The notes beneath the pieces are model-generated. The model did not search any database. It saw only the letters and a list, made by a program, of their open reading frames with translations, and was not told where the DNA came from. A DNA stretch of 64,000 nucleotides from Fusarium oxysporum f. sp. lycopersici 4287. Lineage: Eukaryota > Ascomycota > Sordariomycetes > Hypocreales > Nectriaceae. This document shows, one piece after another, positions 44,178-54,758 of the stretch. Within the stretch, counting starts at the first letter, position 1. The number at the start of each line of letters is the position of its first letter. Made by a program: the position numbers and the translations under genes. Location: contig NC_030990.1 of the NCBI RefSeq assembly GCF_000149955.1, positions 62,001 to 126,000 of the forward strand, given 5' to 3'.

Positions 44178-44809
44178 CTTGAGGGTGTTGCCAGGTGTCA
44201 GGGCAGTATGGATGTATGTTACGAGCTCGAATTGGCGCTGCTCCAAATTCGTAAGGCATGGCATGAGAACCATGAATTATTATATGGCTGCTACATTCTC
44301 ACATTGGCTTTAATCTAGGTTGAAATTGTAAATCTCTTCGCTGCTTAAACTGAACGAGCTGTTCGACCCACAAACGAGCACACTAACAAGAGGTGAAGGG
44401 GTAAGCACCAATTACTGAAGTCAGCACAGTACTCACATCTCTGAGTTAGTGCCTCCTGGTGAATTTACTCTTTATTGGTGCAATAACTGCACTGCAGTCT
44501 CTATTCCCACTCAGCTTTGTGCCAAAGATGGGCATACTGCCGATTACAACCAAACCCGACTACGTGTTACGTGTTGTGATTACTGATCCGAGGCCGCTTG
44601 GACCAAATCCAAAGACGGACAACGTACATCATTGCGCCGATGTGGGATGGCGTATTACCAATCTGAGTTTCCAAAGTAAATTCTGCTCATAGCAATGGAT
44701 TGATATCTATTCAACATGAATGAACTTCCTTAGCCATTCGAGTTGTCTGCAGCACCAGGTTCGGTAAAACACCCTGATTCGCTATCAACCAGAAAACGTC
44801 GCACTCATC
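44178..44809. promoter_or_regulatory. bidirectional promoter MBL-fold gene / NmrA-like gene
   Basis: 632 bp between divergent starts. TTACTGATCCGAGGCCGC is at 44580-44597, 230 bp before the NmrA-like start, with another TTACTGA near 44412. Confidence 0.5.
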
Positions 44810-45834
44810 ATGGCCGCACTGACCAAAGTCGCAGTTCTAGGTGTTAGTCACAAACACTATTTCCCTGTCTACTTTTAGATTGGACCGCCAACTGACATTG
44901 TAAGTATAGGCTTCCGGAAACCTTGGCCCGCCCGTGGTCCAGGCACTCCTTGCTGCAGGTTTCAAAGTCACGACTATAACCAGGCAGGAGTCAAAAGCGA
45001 TATTTCCCGCCGATGTCGTCATAAAGAGGGTAGATTTGTCCTCCGAGGAATCTCTTATCGAGGCGGTAAAAGGACAAGATGCCGTTATATCCACCGTGAG
45101 CGGCGAGGCTATTGCATCGCAGAAGTTATTCATCGATGCCGCAATCACCGCTCAAGTTAAACGATTTATCCCTTCTGAGTTTGGTATCAACACACGCGAA
45201 GCAAGGAACACCAAATTTGGTCAATTCGTTGCGCCAAAGATTGCCGACGTTGATTATCTCATTGAGCTCTCCAACAAGTATGGCTGGTTCTCGTGGACTG
45301 GCATAGCTACTGGTGCTTTCTTTGACTGGGTATGATGATTAAAAGGTGCCGGTATTGTCAGTTTCTCGCAGGCTAATATTATCGCAGGGTCTTAGAAACG
45401 GCTTTTTCGGATTCGATCTCAAGAGCAAGACCTGCCAGATCTACGACTCTGGCAATGAACCATTCTCCGGTACTAATCTTGCCTTTATCGGCAAATGTGT
45501 TGCCGCTGCATTGGCCAAGCCTGAAGCCACCGCGAACAAGTTCTTGACCATAGCCTCTTTTACAATTACTCAGAATGAGGTGAAAAAGGTGATTGAAGAG
45601 GAGATAGGCTCTAGGCTCACTGTGACGATTGTCAAGACCTCAGACCTAGAGAAGATCGGGGCGGAGAAGCTTGCGAACAATGATCCCACTGCTTTTGTAG
45701 AGTATTTGAGCCAGTATGTCTTTGCGGACGGTGCTGGACAGGCCGTTACGGAGAATGCTGCTGTCACGGTGCTTGGCTTACAGGAGGAGAGTCTTAGAGA
45801 GACTGTCAGGGCGGCGCTTGCTGCCATACAGTAG
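44810..45834 (+). CDS. NmrA-like/isoflavone-reductase-like NAD(P)-binding protein
   Basis: 299 residues, three exons (introns 44843-44909 with a GTTAGT donor, and 45330-45387). The dinucleotide motif GASGNLG is formed exactly across the first splice junction (VLG|ASGNLG). Then come TRQES, GQDAVISTVSG, a VKRFIPSEFG motif and FIGKCVAAAL, all typical of the NmrA/PCBER/isoflavone reductase group. Such proteins are either NADPH-dependent reductases of small aromatic compounds or redox sensors; the cluster setting favours an enzyme. A truncated paralogue lies at 57046-57480, with similarity running into the 3' flank. Confidence 0.9.
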
Positions 45835-46703
45835 ACGCGTTATAACGGTTAGAAGTGCGATAGAATTAGATAGTTAAAACATTTACACCCAACTTTGCCG
45901 TTCTTCTTTTCCAGAGATATTATGCGATATGGGTTGTGTATTCAGGTGGATGCCGAATATAACCTCTGTCTGTGCGTGTTGGTTTCTCCGCAGCTATCTT
46001 TAATTCTCGATGTTTACTTGTTCTACGGGCAACATAACAAAGAACACATTATCCTCCGTACAATATAATTACCCTGTACTTATCATTTTATCTTTCTTGT
46101 CATAAAGCTGCACAATATTTAAATCACAGAGATAAGACAATTCCACGTATTATGGAGCGTTTGTAAAGGTCTCGGCCAGTAGTAACACAGCCCATCAGGC
46201 CTGCTGATAGTGACATGCTCTGTATGCATTGATGGAGGGTCTGTCGGGTCAGTAAGTGTATTAACATTAGTGGTAAGTCTCAGTAGATAACTATTCAGGC
46301 CATCCGGTTAAGTAAGCCTCGAGACTAATCTAGCATACCTACCCTATAATGAGGTTCTCGACCCTGCAATCGGCTGTTGGCGTGATCCAAGCGTAAGCTA
46401 ATTGGTCGGCATTCGGAGAAATAATCCGCCCCCATCAGTAATAGCGGAGTCAATGTAAGCCCATGTCCGGTCTAAATCTTCTGCCACAACAGGAACTACC
46501 GGGCTTTGTAATCTCTCGATTCAACAACTCGCAATGTCGGTACTTCTAGTTGATTCATTCAAGATGCTCAATGAATACCGAGGTCATCCCCCTCGAGTCC
46601 TCACTTCTCAGCCCTTGGATCATCAACAGCTGTTGTACTGGGAAACTCGCATTCTTACTACACACCATTCACTAGTCAATCTCTCATCTACGCAACAGAA
46701 GAA
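45835..46703. promoter_or_regulatory. upstream region of the first DFR-like reductase
   Basis: 869 bp. ATTACTGATG is present in reverse at 46433-46442, about 265 bp before the start, and GTCGGCATTCGGA near 46405 is like GTCGGCATTCGAA near 48312. The first 120 bp resemble the flank of the pseudogene at 57.5 kb. An upstream ATG frame (46534-46719) overlaps the main start out of frame and might act as a uORF if transcribed. Confidence 0.45.
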
Positions 46704-47826
46704 ATGTCGAAATGTCTAGTTACAGGCGGCACTGGCTTCGTTGGCCTCTACGTGATCAAGCTTCTACTCGAACGAGGCCACAGAGTCCACACCACCGTCC
46801 GTTCCCTGAAAAACAAGTCCAAGTGCAAGCCGCTCCTCGATCTTCAGGCTCAATTCCCCGGCCAGCTTCACCTATTCGAAGCTGACCTGATGAAACTCGC
46901 CTCCTTCACCGAGGCCATGAAGGGCTGCCAGGTCGTTTACCATGTCGCCTCCCCCTTTCTGCTCCCGGACCAAATCAAGGATGGCTTCAAGGACTGCGTT
47001 GAGCCAGCACTCCAAGGCACCAAGAACGTTCTAGAGTCGGTAAATGAAACAGAGTCCGTTCAACGGGTCGTCCTCACCTCCTCTGGTATATTTCCCCTTT
47101 TGTTTCGGGTCTTGATAGACTAACGTGTTCTACCCGTCAGTTTCTGCCACGTACGGAGACAACGCCGATGTCCTCAAAGCGCCGAACCAAACCCTTACAG
47201 AGTTGTGCTGGAACGAGAGCAGTAGCGTTAACCATTACCCATATGCCTACTCCAAGTTGGTGGCCGAGCGCGAGGCCTGGAAGATGCATGACCTCCAGAC
47301 CCGCTGGTCTCTCGTGGTCATCAACCCCGGCCTGATCGTTGGTCCTTCCTTGACACCCGACTCTGTCTCTGGCAGTTTGCACTTGCTGGAGGCTATGTAC
47401 CGTGGCGATAATCGCATGGGTGTTGCAGACCTGTCCTACCCGGTTGCCGACGTGCGGGAAGTCGCTGAAGCACACGTAAAGGCAGGCGAGGATACGAGCC
47501 TCAAGGGCCGTTTCATCGTGTCGGGCGATCGTGCAATTCCCCTGCTGGAGATGGCTGGTTTCGTTCGTCCGATTCATAAGAATCCCAAGGCACTGCCGTG
47601 CTGGAACCTACCTACTTTGATGGTTTACGCTGCTGGACCCTTTATTGGCGTCTCCAAGAAGTGGTCGTCTGCCAACCTCAGCACCCCTTTCAAGGTCGAT
47701 AACAGTAGGAGTATCCGGGAGCTAGGGCTCAACTATCGTCCAGTTGAGGCAAGCTTCCAGGCCCATTATGAGTCCTGGGAGCAGGAGCAGGAGCAGAAGC
47801 AGGAGCAGAAGCAGGCGAAAGCTTGA
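46704..47826 (+). CDS. NAD-dependent epimerase/DFR-like reductase
   Basis: Extended SDR of 355 residues, two exons (intron 47086-47140). TGGTGFVG near the N-terminus, VYHVASP, VVLTSSVSATYG and the catalytic YAYSK give the dihydroflavonol-4-reductase/3-beta-HSD plan; VINPGLIVGPS follows. The C-terminus ends in a Gln/Glu/Lys tract made of GAGCAG and AAGCAG hexamers (47779-47819), a likely length-variable microsatellite in coding sequence. It probably reduces a ketone or aldehyde with NADPH. Confidence 0.9.
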
Positions 47827-48823
47827 TGCTAATGTGGCTGATGGGACGGTGTCCGTTCTGTCCCAAGTATCTGGTTTCATTCTAGTAATATCATTTCAGA
47901 TATAATGCTTATATCGTCTTCTTAATCATGCGTTCTTAGTTTGCAATGTGTTTCTTTGTTTCTTGTCGTCCACTTCTAACTCAACAAGAAAAAAGATCGC
48001 TTACTCAAGGAGATCTAATCAAGTTCTAGATGGCCACTTGAATCATGCTTGTCTCAATGTTTGTCTTGGCATTGTAATGCCTTGGCCATACTAAGTGTTG
48101 GCCGCCTCGATAACTAAATTTACATCCTTCTCCCCATTGCATCCCCCAATGGACCGGCAGGTAGTAGCCATTCACGAGACCTTTTGCAAAGATGGCAGCA
48201 ATGTAGTAGCAGATCCGCAATCCACTGATTAGTAGCATGATTAAGCTTTCTAGTCTCGCTAGAGCCGATCAGGGTAAGCTCAAGTTAGTGGCGTGACGAT
48301 GAGACTTGGAAGTCGGCATTCGAACTGTCCCGATGACTGATAGTGGAGCTTCTAGCTGAGACTCCCTCTTACTAATGCAAGGTACGTGCAAGCATCGAGC
48401 ACTTCGGATACATTACATCCGCCCTTTAGTAATCTCTTTAACAATATCATAGACTGCCCGATTTTGACTTCTCCAGGTTGTCTACACAAGATGCAGGCCT
48501 TAACTCCGGCTTGTCGAAGTTTATTCTGACGTTAACACGTCGAGATTCATGGCGTACCTATGCTCAAACGGCCCTTGCTTCGGCTGTAATTCCTCATTTG
48601 CCTTAAAGCATAACTCACGGAGATTAGGCAGATGAATGGACGTGGCATCCCAGTAAGTGCCAGAAGATGAGATGCTAAGATGTTCGATTCTAAAACCGAT
48701 ATATAAGAGAGAAAAGTCTTGTCTGCTCTAATGCTGTACCCTCATCCACTCTAAGACTCTCACAATCACAGTCACGTCTCAACACGATTCCTACCAATTT
48801 CACCTCACTTCATTCGTTTCATC
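47827..48823. promoter_or_regulatory. upstream region of the enoyl-CoA hydratase gene
   Basis: 997 bp. TTACTAATGCAAGG at 48369-48382, about 450 bp before the start; GTCGGCATTCGAACT near 48312. A minus-strand frame at 48026-48238 has no domain. Confidence 0.45.
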
Positions 48824-49771
48824 ATGGTTCCCACGTGGCTGAAGAATATCATCATTCCTGGAGCCCTGCTACAGAGTGCTTTTGCCCTCGATCTCCCCAA
48901 GTACCGCGGCTTGAAGACAGCTCAGCATGGCAGCGTTCTCGAGGTCACTCTCCACAACCCAGACTCAGCTATCAACCTCTGGGGTGTCGACTTCCAGGAT
49001 GGCATGACCGATCTCGTTGGAAGACTTCATAATGATAACGAGACCAAGGTTGTCATCTTCAAGAGCGATGTTCCCAAGTTTTTTTGTGCCCACTTGGACC
49101 TTCTGATGCCTGGCGTTGGTAAGCACTAAAGCTTCCATTCATCCACTTGTGACAGGACTCTTTGCTAATGTTGAACCACAGCAACCGTTGGGCCAAAGTT
49201 TGCCAGGCTCATGTATGATATCTCCGATCTGCCCCAGGTGACCATCGGCGCCGTTGAAGGTCGCGCTCGTGGCGGCGGTAACGAGTTTCTGCTGGCCCTC
49301 GACATGCGTTTCGCCTCTGAACCCGAGTCATTCTTTGGTCAGATCGAGGTCGGCACCGGTCTCATCCCCGGCGGTGGCGGTAGTCAACATCTCCCTCGAC
49401 TTATCGGCTGCGGTCTCGCGCTGGAGTATCTCCTCAGCGGAAACGATATCAACGCCAAGGATGCAGCGCGACTCGGTTGGATCAACAAGTCTTTTCGCTC
49501 GTCCAAGGAGATGTATAAGTATATCGACGGTCTCACCTCGCGCCTGCGTCTGTTTCCTCTGCCGGCCATGGCTGCCATCAAGAAGACGGTCAACGCTCGG
49601 TCGCGCCCTACTTTGCAGGATCTGCTGACAGACGCTGCCTCTTTTACCGCTCGTTTGAGTGACCCGGCTGTCCCAGCGTTGATCGGCAGAGCCTTGGAGG
49701 TCACCAACAATCTCACTCTTGGTGACGCTGAGCTCAACCTCGACCGAGATCTTCCCCTTGTGTATCAGTAG
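48824..49771 (+). CDS. enoyl-CoA hydratase/isomerase family, with signal-like N-terminus
   Basis: 294 residues, two exons (intron 49119-49181). The crotonase fold is shown by VEVTLHNPD-like LEVTLHNPDSAIN, the oxyanion-hole segments KSDVPKFFCAHLDL and GRARGGGNEFLLALDMRFAS, and GLIPGGGGSQHLPRLIG. The start (MVPTWLKNIIIPGALLQSAFA|LDLP) looks like a secretion signal with an AFA cleavage site. This is odd for a CoA-thioester enzyme; it could instead be a membrane anchor or another targeting sequence. The usual catalytic glutamate regions are partly kept (GQIEVGTGL). It may act on a pathway-specific substrate. Confidence 0.87.
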
Positions 49772-50657
49772 AGTCACGCCAGCATGATAAACGAACAGCG
49801 CAGTACCTCAGTCTATAGGCTGTTTCGTTTCGCTGTTTGGCAGGAGGTCTCGCGATATGGTATCGTATTGCAGTTGGTTCTCTTGTTGGCTGAGAGCTTA
49901 TAATCATCACACAGAACTTGGTTCTTTCGTAGGCAGCCCATTGGAATACGGAATATGGAGCTAGCGAGAGAGTATAATTCTAGGTGATTAACGCCGATGC
50001 CATCCCGATTAGATATTACATGTAATTTCCCTTCTTGTACTCTTATCCTTTTACATAGTTATTTACACATTATATGGAAACAGAGCTGCGTTTGTTATAT
50101 AGACTTTAAATTTCACATTCCCTCCATCTCCGAATCTCTTACAGGAATATCTATATCATAGTCGCAACGAACTCGCACGATACTGTGCTACTAGAAGTGC
50201 TCTTACAAGACCCTGTCCTTTTATACGCAACGCTTTTACCAGCTTGACCATGGATATCTATGGTTGTATAGCCAATGCATGGGACCTTGGGGGTGTAGAA
50301 GCACTGTCACATAGCAGTGGCAGGCATGACGAATCATATCAAGTTTAGTGTGGCTAGAGTGCCCAAGCCCGTGACTTTTAGTAACTCGGGATGATTATCC
50401 AATGTCGGCAACAGAATGCCCCGATAGCCCCACGGCTTGTTACTGATTGTGCCGATGGGATACACCACTTTTACTGACAAAAGACCTTCCTATTCGTATC
50501 CCTCAGACATAATAGAGCCCTTTTCCAACTCATGAGAGAAACTGAGCATTTATATCTTACCAGTGTGTCAAATTATAGGCAAAAGACACAACGGATACCA
50601 TCGTGAAACCTACCATCCGAAATCCAGAATCCGAACATCCTCTACGACTTTGGCGCT
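49772..50657. promoter_or_regulatory. upstream region of the second DFR-like reductase
   Basis: 886 bp. Dispersed repeat copy 2 is at 49888-49920. TTACTGATTG at 50440-50449, with CCGATGG after it, about 215 bp before the start. AT-rich in 50030-50110. Confidence 0.45.
49888..49920 (+). repeat. dispersed short repeat, copy 2
   Basis: GGCTGAGAGCTTATAAT followed by CATCACACAGAACTTGG; matches 31195-31226. Confidence 0.65.
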
Positions 50658-51890
50658 ATGTCTCCCCAGTTAATTGTTGTAAGTACTTCACGGTTTTGGC
50701 ATACTCATCTCCCGAAAGCTGATTCGTGATCTTTTTGCAATAGATCACTGGCGTCTCAGGTCATGTGGGCTTCCGTGTCCTAGTTGAAGCTCTCAGCAGA
50801 GGGTACAAGTCCCGAGCAGTGATTCGCAATGCATCACAGGCGGATCAAATTCAGGCCGCCGATTCCGTGAAGCCATACTTGAACCAGGTTGAGTTCGCAG
50901 TAGTCCCGGACCTGCTTGTTCCAGGTGCCTTTGATGGCGTACTTGATGGGGCTGATGGTGTAGTCCACGTTGCCTCTCCACTTCCGTCAGCAGTAAGTTC
51001 TCTTCCTTTCCTTGCTGGCGACAAGACTACCTGCTACAATTGCTAATCTAAATACTCTCCATCAAAGAGCCAGGAATTCAAGCGCGACCTGATCGAACCA
51101 GCCGTTAGCGCAACCTTGGGCATTCTCAAGGCGGCAAAGAAGGCCGCAACAATCAAGAGAGTTGTAATCACCTCTTCGATAGCTTCTCTTATAACCTGGG
51201 ACTACCTGGTATCATCTGATACCACGAAAGTGTTCACTGGTAAGTGGAAAGAATAAACTCCCAAATATAATTACCACAGCTTCTTAACACGATTTCATCT
51301 TTGTAGTCCGAGACGCTTACGCCCCTACCAATCTTGACGGTCCCTTTGCAAACGCCATGGACGCCTACGGTGTCTCCAAGGCAGCAGCCCTTGCCGCCAC
51401 GGAGCGCTTCAAGCAGGAAGAGAAGCCGCACTTTGAAGTTGTCAACATTCTACCCAGCATGGTGACCGGAAAGAACGAGCTGAACCGGACGCCTGAGGAT
51501 GTCGGTAAAGGCAGCAACGGCACCACCCTCGCCGTTCTGCTAAACAACAAGAGCGAAACCCCGAGCCTCGGTGTGTCAGTCCACGTGAATGACGTGGCCA
51601 GAGCACATATCGACGCGCTGAGCCCGGTAATCCAGGGTAATTGCAACTACCTCTGCTCCTCGGGCGGAGTCGGGGGCACCAAGTGGGAAGACGCTAAAGA
51701 TATCGTCAGACGGAACTTCCCCAGGGCTGTGGCTGCTGGCATCTTCCCCCTTGAGGGAAGCCAACCTTCGCGGCCTATTCGCCTAGACTCGTCTGATACG
51801 GAAGAGGCCTTCGGGTGGAAGTTCGCAAGCTTTGAAGAGCAGGTGAAGAGCGTTGCGGCGCATTATCTGGAACTTTTGGCGGCGAAGTAG
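50658..51890 (+). CDS. NAD-dependent epimerase/ketoreductase (DFR-like), second copy
   Basis: 341 residues, four exons (introns 50679-50743, 50993-51067, 51240-51306). The short first exon gives MSPQLIV and the cofactor motif ITGVSGHVGF begins exon 2. VVHVASP, VVITSS and the catalytic YGVSK follow. This is an extended SDR like the one at 46.7 kb but clearly divergent from it, so not a recent duplicate. The third acceptor region is normal; the second intron ends in AAG. Probable NADPH-dependent carbonyl reductase (methylglyoxal/aldehyde or DFR-type). Confidence 0.9.
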
Positions 51891-52388
51891 GGTATGCCCA
51901 TCGGCCAGGACGGTCAACAGCTAGAAAGAGGCCTAGTCTGCTTACTAGATTCCGGGTAATTTAGACATCAATATTTGAATTTTTACAGTGTTCACAGTAT
52001 ATGCTGACAACAACGTGTTCTTTGGTGAAGGTCTAGTAAAGTTCAGTCTGTGGCAATGTCCCCCTCCGCCTCCCCCTTTGTCGACTAACTTCATATCGAT
52101 ATGATGGCCAGGCATGTTAACTGCCGTTCGCTTGAGCGCGCCCGATTGGATTTGTCAGATCGCATCGGACTTATCGGATCCACTATGTGGCGAGTTTTTG
52201 AGCTGGCCTGACCGCATCCAGTCTAGCTAAAGCTTAAATCCGAAACTTTAGGAATCTGTCCAATTTCAAAGCATTCGACTCAGCTCACTCACGTCGAGCT
52301 ATAATGCTATCTCCTTTTCTCAAATCCATTGTCCTTCGCTCGCCAAGTTGGAGATCGACTTAGTCACTAATCTTAGCCACAAAAAACA
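51891..52388. promoter_or_regulatory. upstream region of the second bZIP gene
   Basis: 498 bp. TCACTAATC near 52363 is a weak match to the TTACTRAT motif, 25 bp before the start. CGG-rich pieces around 52130-52200. Confidence 0.4.
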
Positions 52389-53546
52389 ATGCAGCAACGC
52401 CACATGCAAGAGGACACGTCGGTCAACGACGATCAGCTTGCGGTATGTCTAGCCTCCTCGTGGCATGGCCATGCATGATGGAGAGCCCTCAGACTAACAG
52501 AGCTGCTGCAGAATCGGCGAGCACGTGGAAGACGGGCTCAGCGGGAGTTCCGCCAGAGACAGATCGACGCCATCAACGAGCTTCAGGCTAGCAAAGAGTC
52601 CCTGCAGGCCGCCATCGCCTCGATAGCGCGTGCTGCGGCTCGGCAGGACAGCGCTGGAATGACTGAAGCAGTACGCGACGCGTGTCAAGTCGCTGGGATC
52701 GAAATACCCCGAGAGTCAGGCTTGTCCCTTGCAGGTCCGCCGAGTTTCTGTGTTCATAATGAGCCACCGGCGCAGGAATCATTAGACGTAGCTGGCGTGA
52801 CAACGGTTTCATGGGAACAGGAGCCTCACACTCAAAGCCAGTCTCCTCCCATGTTGCGGACAGCTCCCTATACACGCGGATTAGTCGTTGAGAAATCCCA
52901 TCATCAATCGGGAAGAATGTCGCCAACACTCGGATACGGCCTCTGGTTCGGCCCTGAGGCCTCAATCTCAATCGAGTATCCGCCTATGGACATCGTTCCA
53001 TATCTCCAAGACGGCTCTTCCCTGGCCATCACTGTGTTCTGGACCAGCCTCTCCTGGGGCTTCCATATCCTCGGCGCCGCGCTCGCGGGGAATGCTAAGG
53101 CAGTGGCTACAGCCCAAAGCATATTTAGTGCTATCATATCCACCAGTCCTGGACGAGATGTCTTAAACGGCATCCATGCTCGCCTGATATATCGCAAGAC
53201 GGGGACGATTGATCGGGGCCATCCTGGCAACAAGCCAGAGCAGGCCCCAGGGATATTGGCAGCTATGGCTAGGCTATGCGAAGATAATGGAACCCCATTA
53301 GAGACTTTTCTAACACCTATTGCGATGGAGGATTTGCTGAGAAACAGGCTGGGTCCTGCTTATGATGTGATAGATCGGACTGTGCGCGGGTATGGCTCGC
53401 CAGAGGAAATATGCCGCCTTCGTGGGCTGGTTCAGATGATGACTATTAGTAGTATATGTCTTGGGGACGGGCCACGGTGGTCAACTGACAAGGCAGAGGA
53501 CGTGATTACGTATTGGGCTCATGGCGCTGGTCTACATTCCTGCTAA
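52389..53546 (+). CDS. bZIP transcription factor
   Basis: 362 residues, two exons (intron 52443-52511). The basic region RRARGRRAQREFRQRQ begins right after the splice junction, and the zipper INELQASKESLQAAIASIARAA is short. The rest carries no ankyrin repeats. It has hydrophobic, helix-rich segments (TSLSWGFHILGAALAG, LRGLVQMMTISSICLGDG), as seen in small cluster bZIP proteins. Placed at the end of the reductase-rich block, it is the natural candidate for binding the Yap-like TTACTRAT elements upstream of those genes (inference). Confidence 0.85.
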
Positions 53547-54758
53547 GTCGATTCAATCCCTTCACCCGTTAAAGGTTAGCGTTATGCTGTTATTAGCACT
53601 GTAAGCCTTTGATTTACTCCAGTCTCAAGAAGACGTCAACTCGAGATTTCTTAAATAAGAGGCCATTAAGTGACAGCGGCTGCGAAGCTAGTACGTGATA
53701 TCTTTACGTTTGGCTGGGGAGGACGAGTATGAGGTGTAATCACCTTCTAACTAAAAAGTTTTTATCGTTATAAAGGCCTTTTGGTTACTTACATATTATC
53801 TTAGCTTGCGACCAGTGCCCTAGAGTCATATAGTCCACCAGTACCGACAGAGATCTGTTCCACGACAAAGATTAGTTAAGAGCTAATAATTAGAAGTCGG
53901 TGCAGATTTTCGGCCGGGCTTCCATATCTAAGCTATCACACTAACTTTATCCTAGTTAGTTATAAAATAATCCTACAGCAGGTTATTACATAAAGCTAAC
54001 ATTATCTACTATTAGCTAATGTTTAGGTATATAATTACTTAATGTCTTGGTGTGGGAAGTTATCTACAATATTTGTTATTTAAAAGTTACATAACTTATA
54101 TGATTTAATTACTGAAGTAAAACTCTTTTAACCAATTGCGTATTTTGCAAGTTGTTTAATTTTCTCTTCTTCTTTCTTCCTCTTTAAATTCTCCGAGCCG
54201 TTATAGAGAAGATTGTTTGCTCATTTAGAGAGAAAAAGGCCCAAGTCCTAGCTTTTTCCTAATACGTGCGGTAGAAAGCTCACACCACATAGTCAGAATT
54301 GTCGTAGTTGACGCTTTGACAAGAGGAGAAAGGCCTATGTAGATCCCCTTGCGGCACATCACCCGCATAAATCGCAGTTCCATTGAGAATGCGGGGAAGG
54401 ACAGTCTCAAAACCGGGGTAACAGAACCGGCCATTTACAGGTTACGCCAAAGTAGATCAAGGGTCGAATACGAGATTAACTACGGAATTTCAGTAGCCTC
54501 TGCAGATACCCTTTCTCTCCTTTTAAAAATCCGATTGGCTATGGCGTAGATAATGATCTACATCTTAATATCAGTTAGCTGAACATTATGGCGAAGGTCT
54601 ACTTGAGCTGCTAAGCTTCCTCGGCTGACATAGAAGCCATACGAATTCTTTTACACTGTCTATATATAGCTCTGGCACTTCTACGTTCATAAGACAAACA
54701 TCATGAGTTTCCAATTGCTTCAAAACTTCTTATATTTGTCTTTGTTCTCGAACTAGCA
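53547..54758. other. AT-rich gene-poor stretch with repeat
   Basis: 1.2 kb, the longest gene-free stretch. The part 53750-54190 is strongly AT-rich with short TTAGTTATAA/TTATTA runs, like RIP-affected or relic DNA. A minus-strand frame at 54225-54434 could be an old gene fragment but I do not recognise it. Repeat copy R1 is at 53664-53744. The fucosidase promoter lies at the right end. Confidence 0.45.
53664..53744 (+). repeat. imperfect direct repeat R1
   Basis: Begins CATTAAGTGACAGCGGCTG and continues through CGTGAT..CTTTACG and GGGGAGG to GAGGTGTAATCACC. Aligns with 57612-57690 with a few indels. Confidence 0.65.

Noticed and set aside
43395..44318. Several long frames running through the N block
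   Set aside because: Undetermined bases create false open frames; only the two ends on the minus strand have recognisable content.
46534..46719. uORF overlapping the start of the DFR-like gene
   Set aside because: Possible, but the transcript start is unknown; mentioned only in the intergenic entry.
54225..54434. Possible old gene fragment on the minus strand
   Set aside because: The translation is not recognisable; left as part of the gene-poor stretch.
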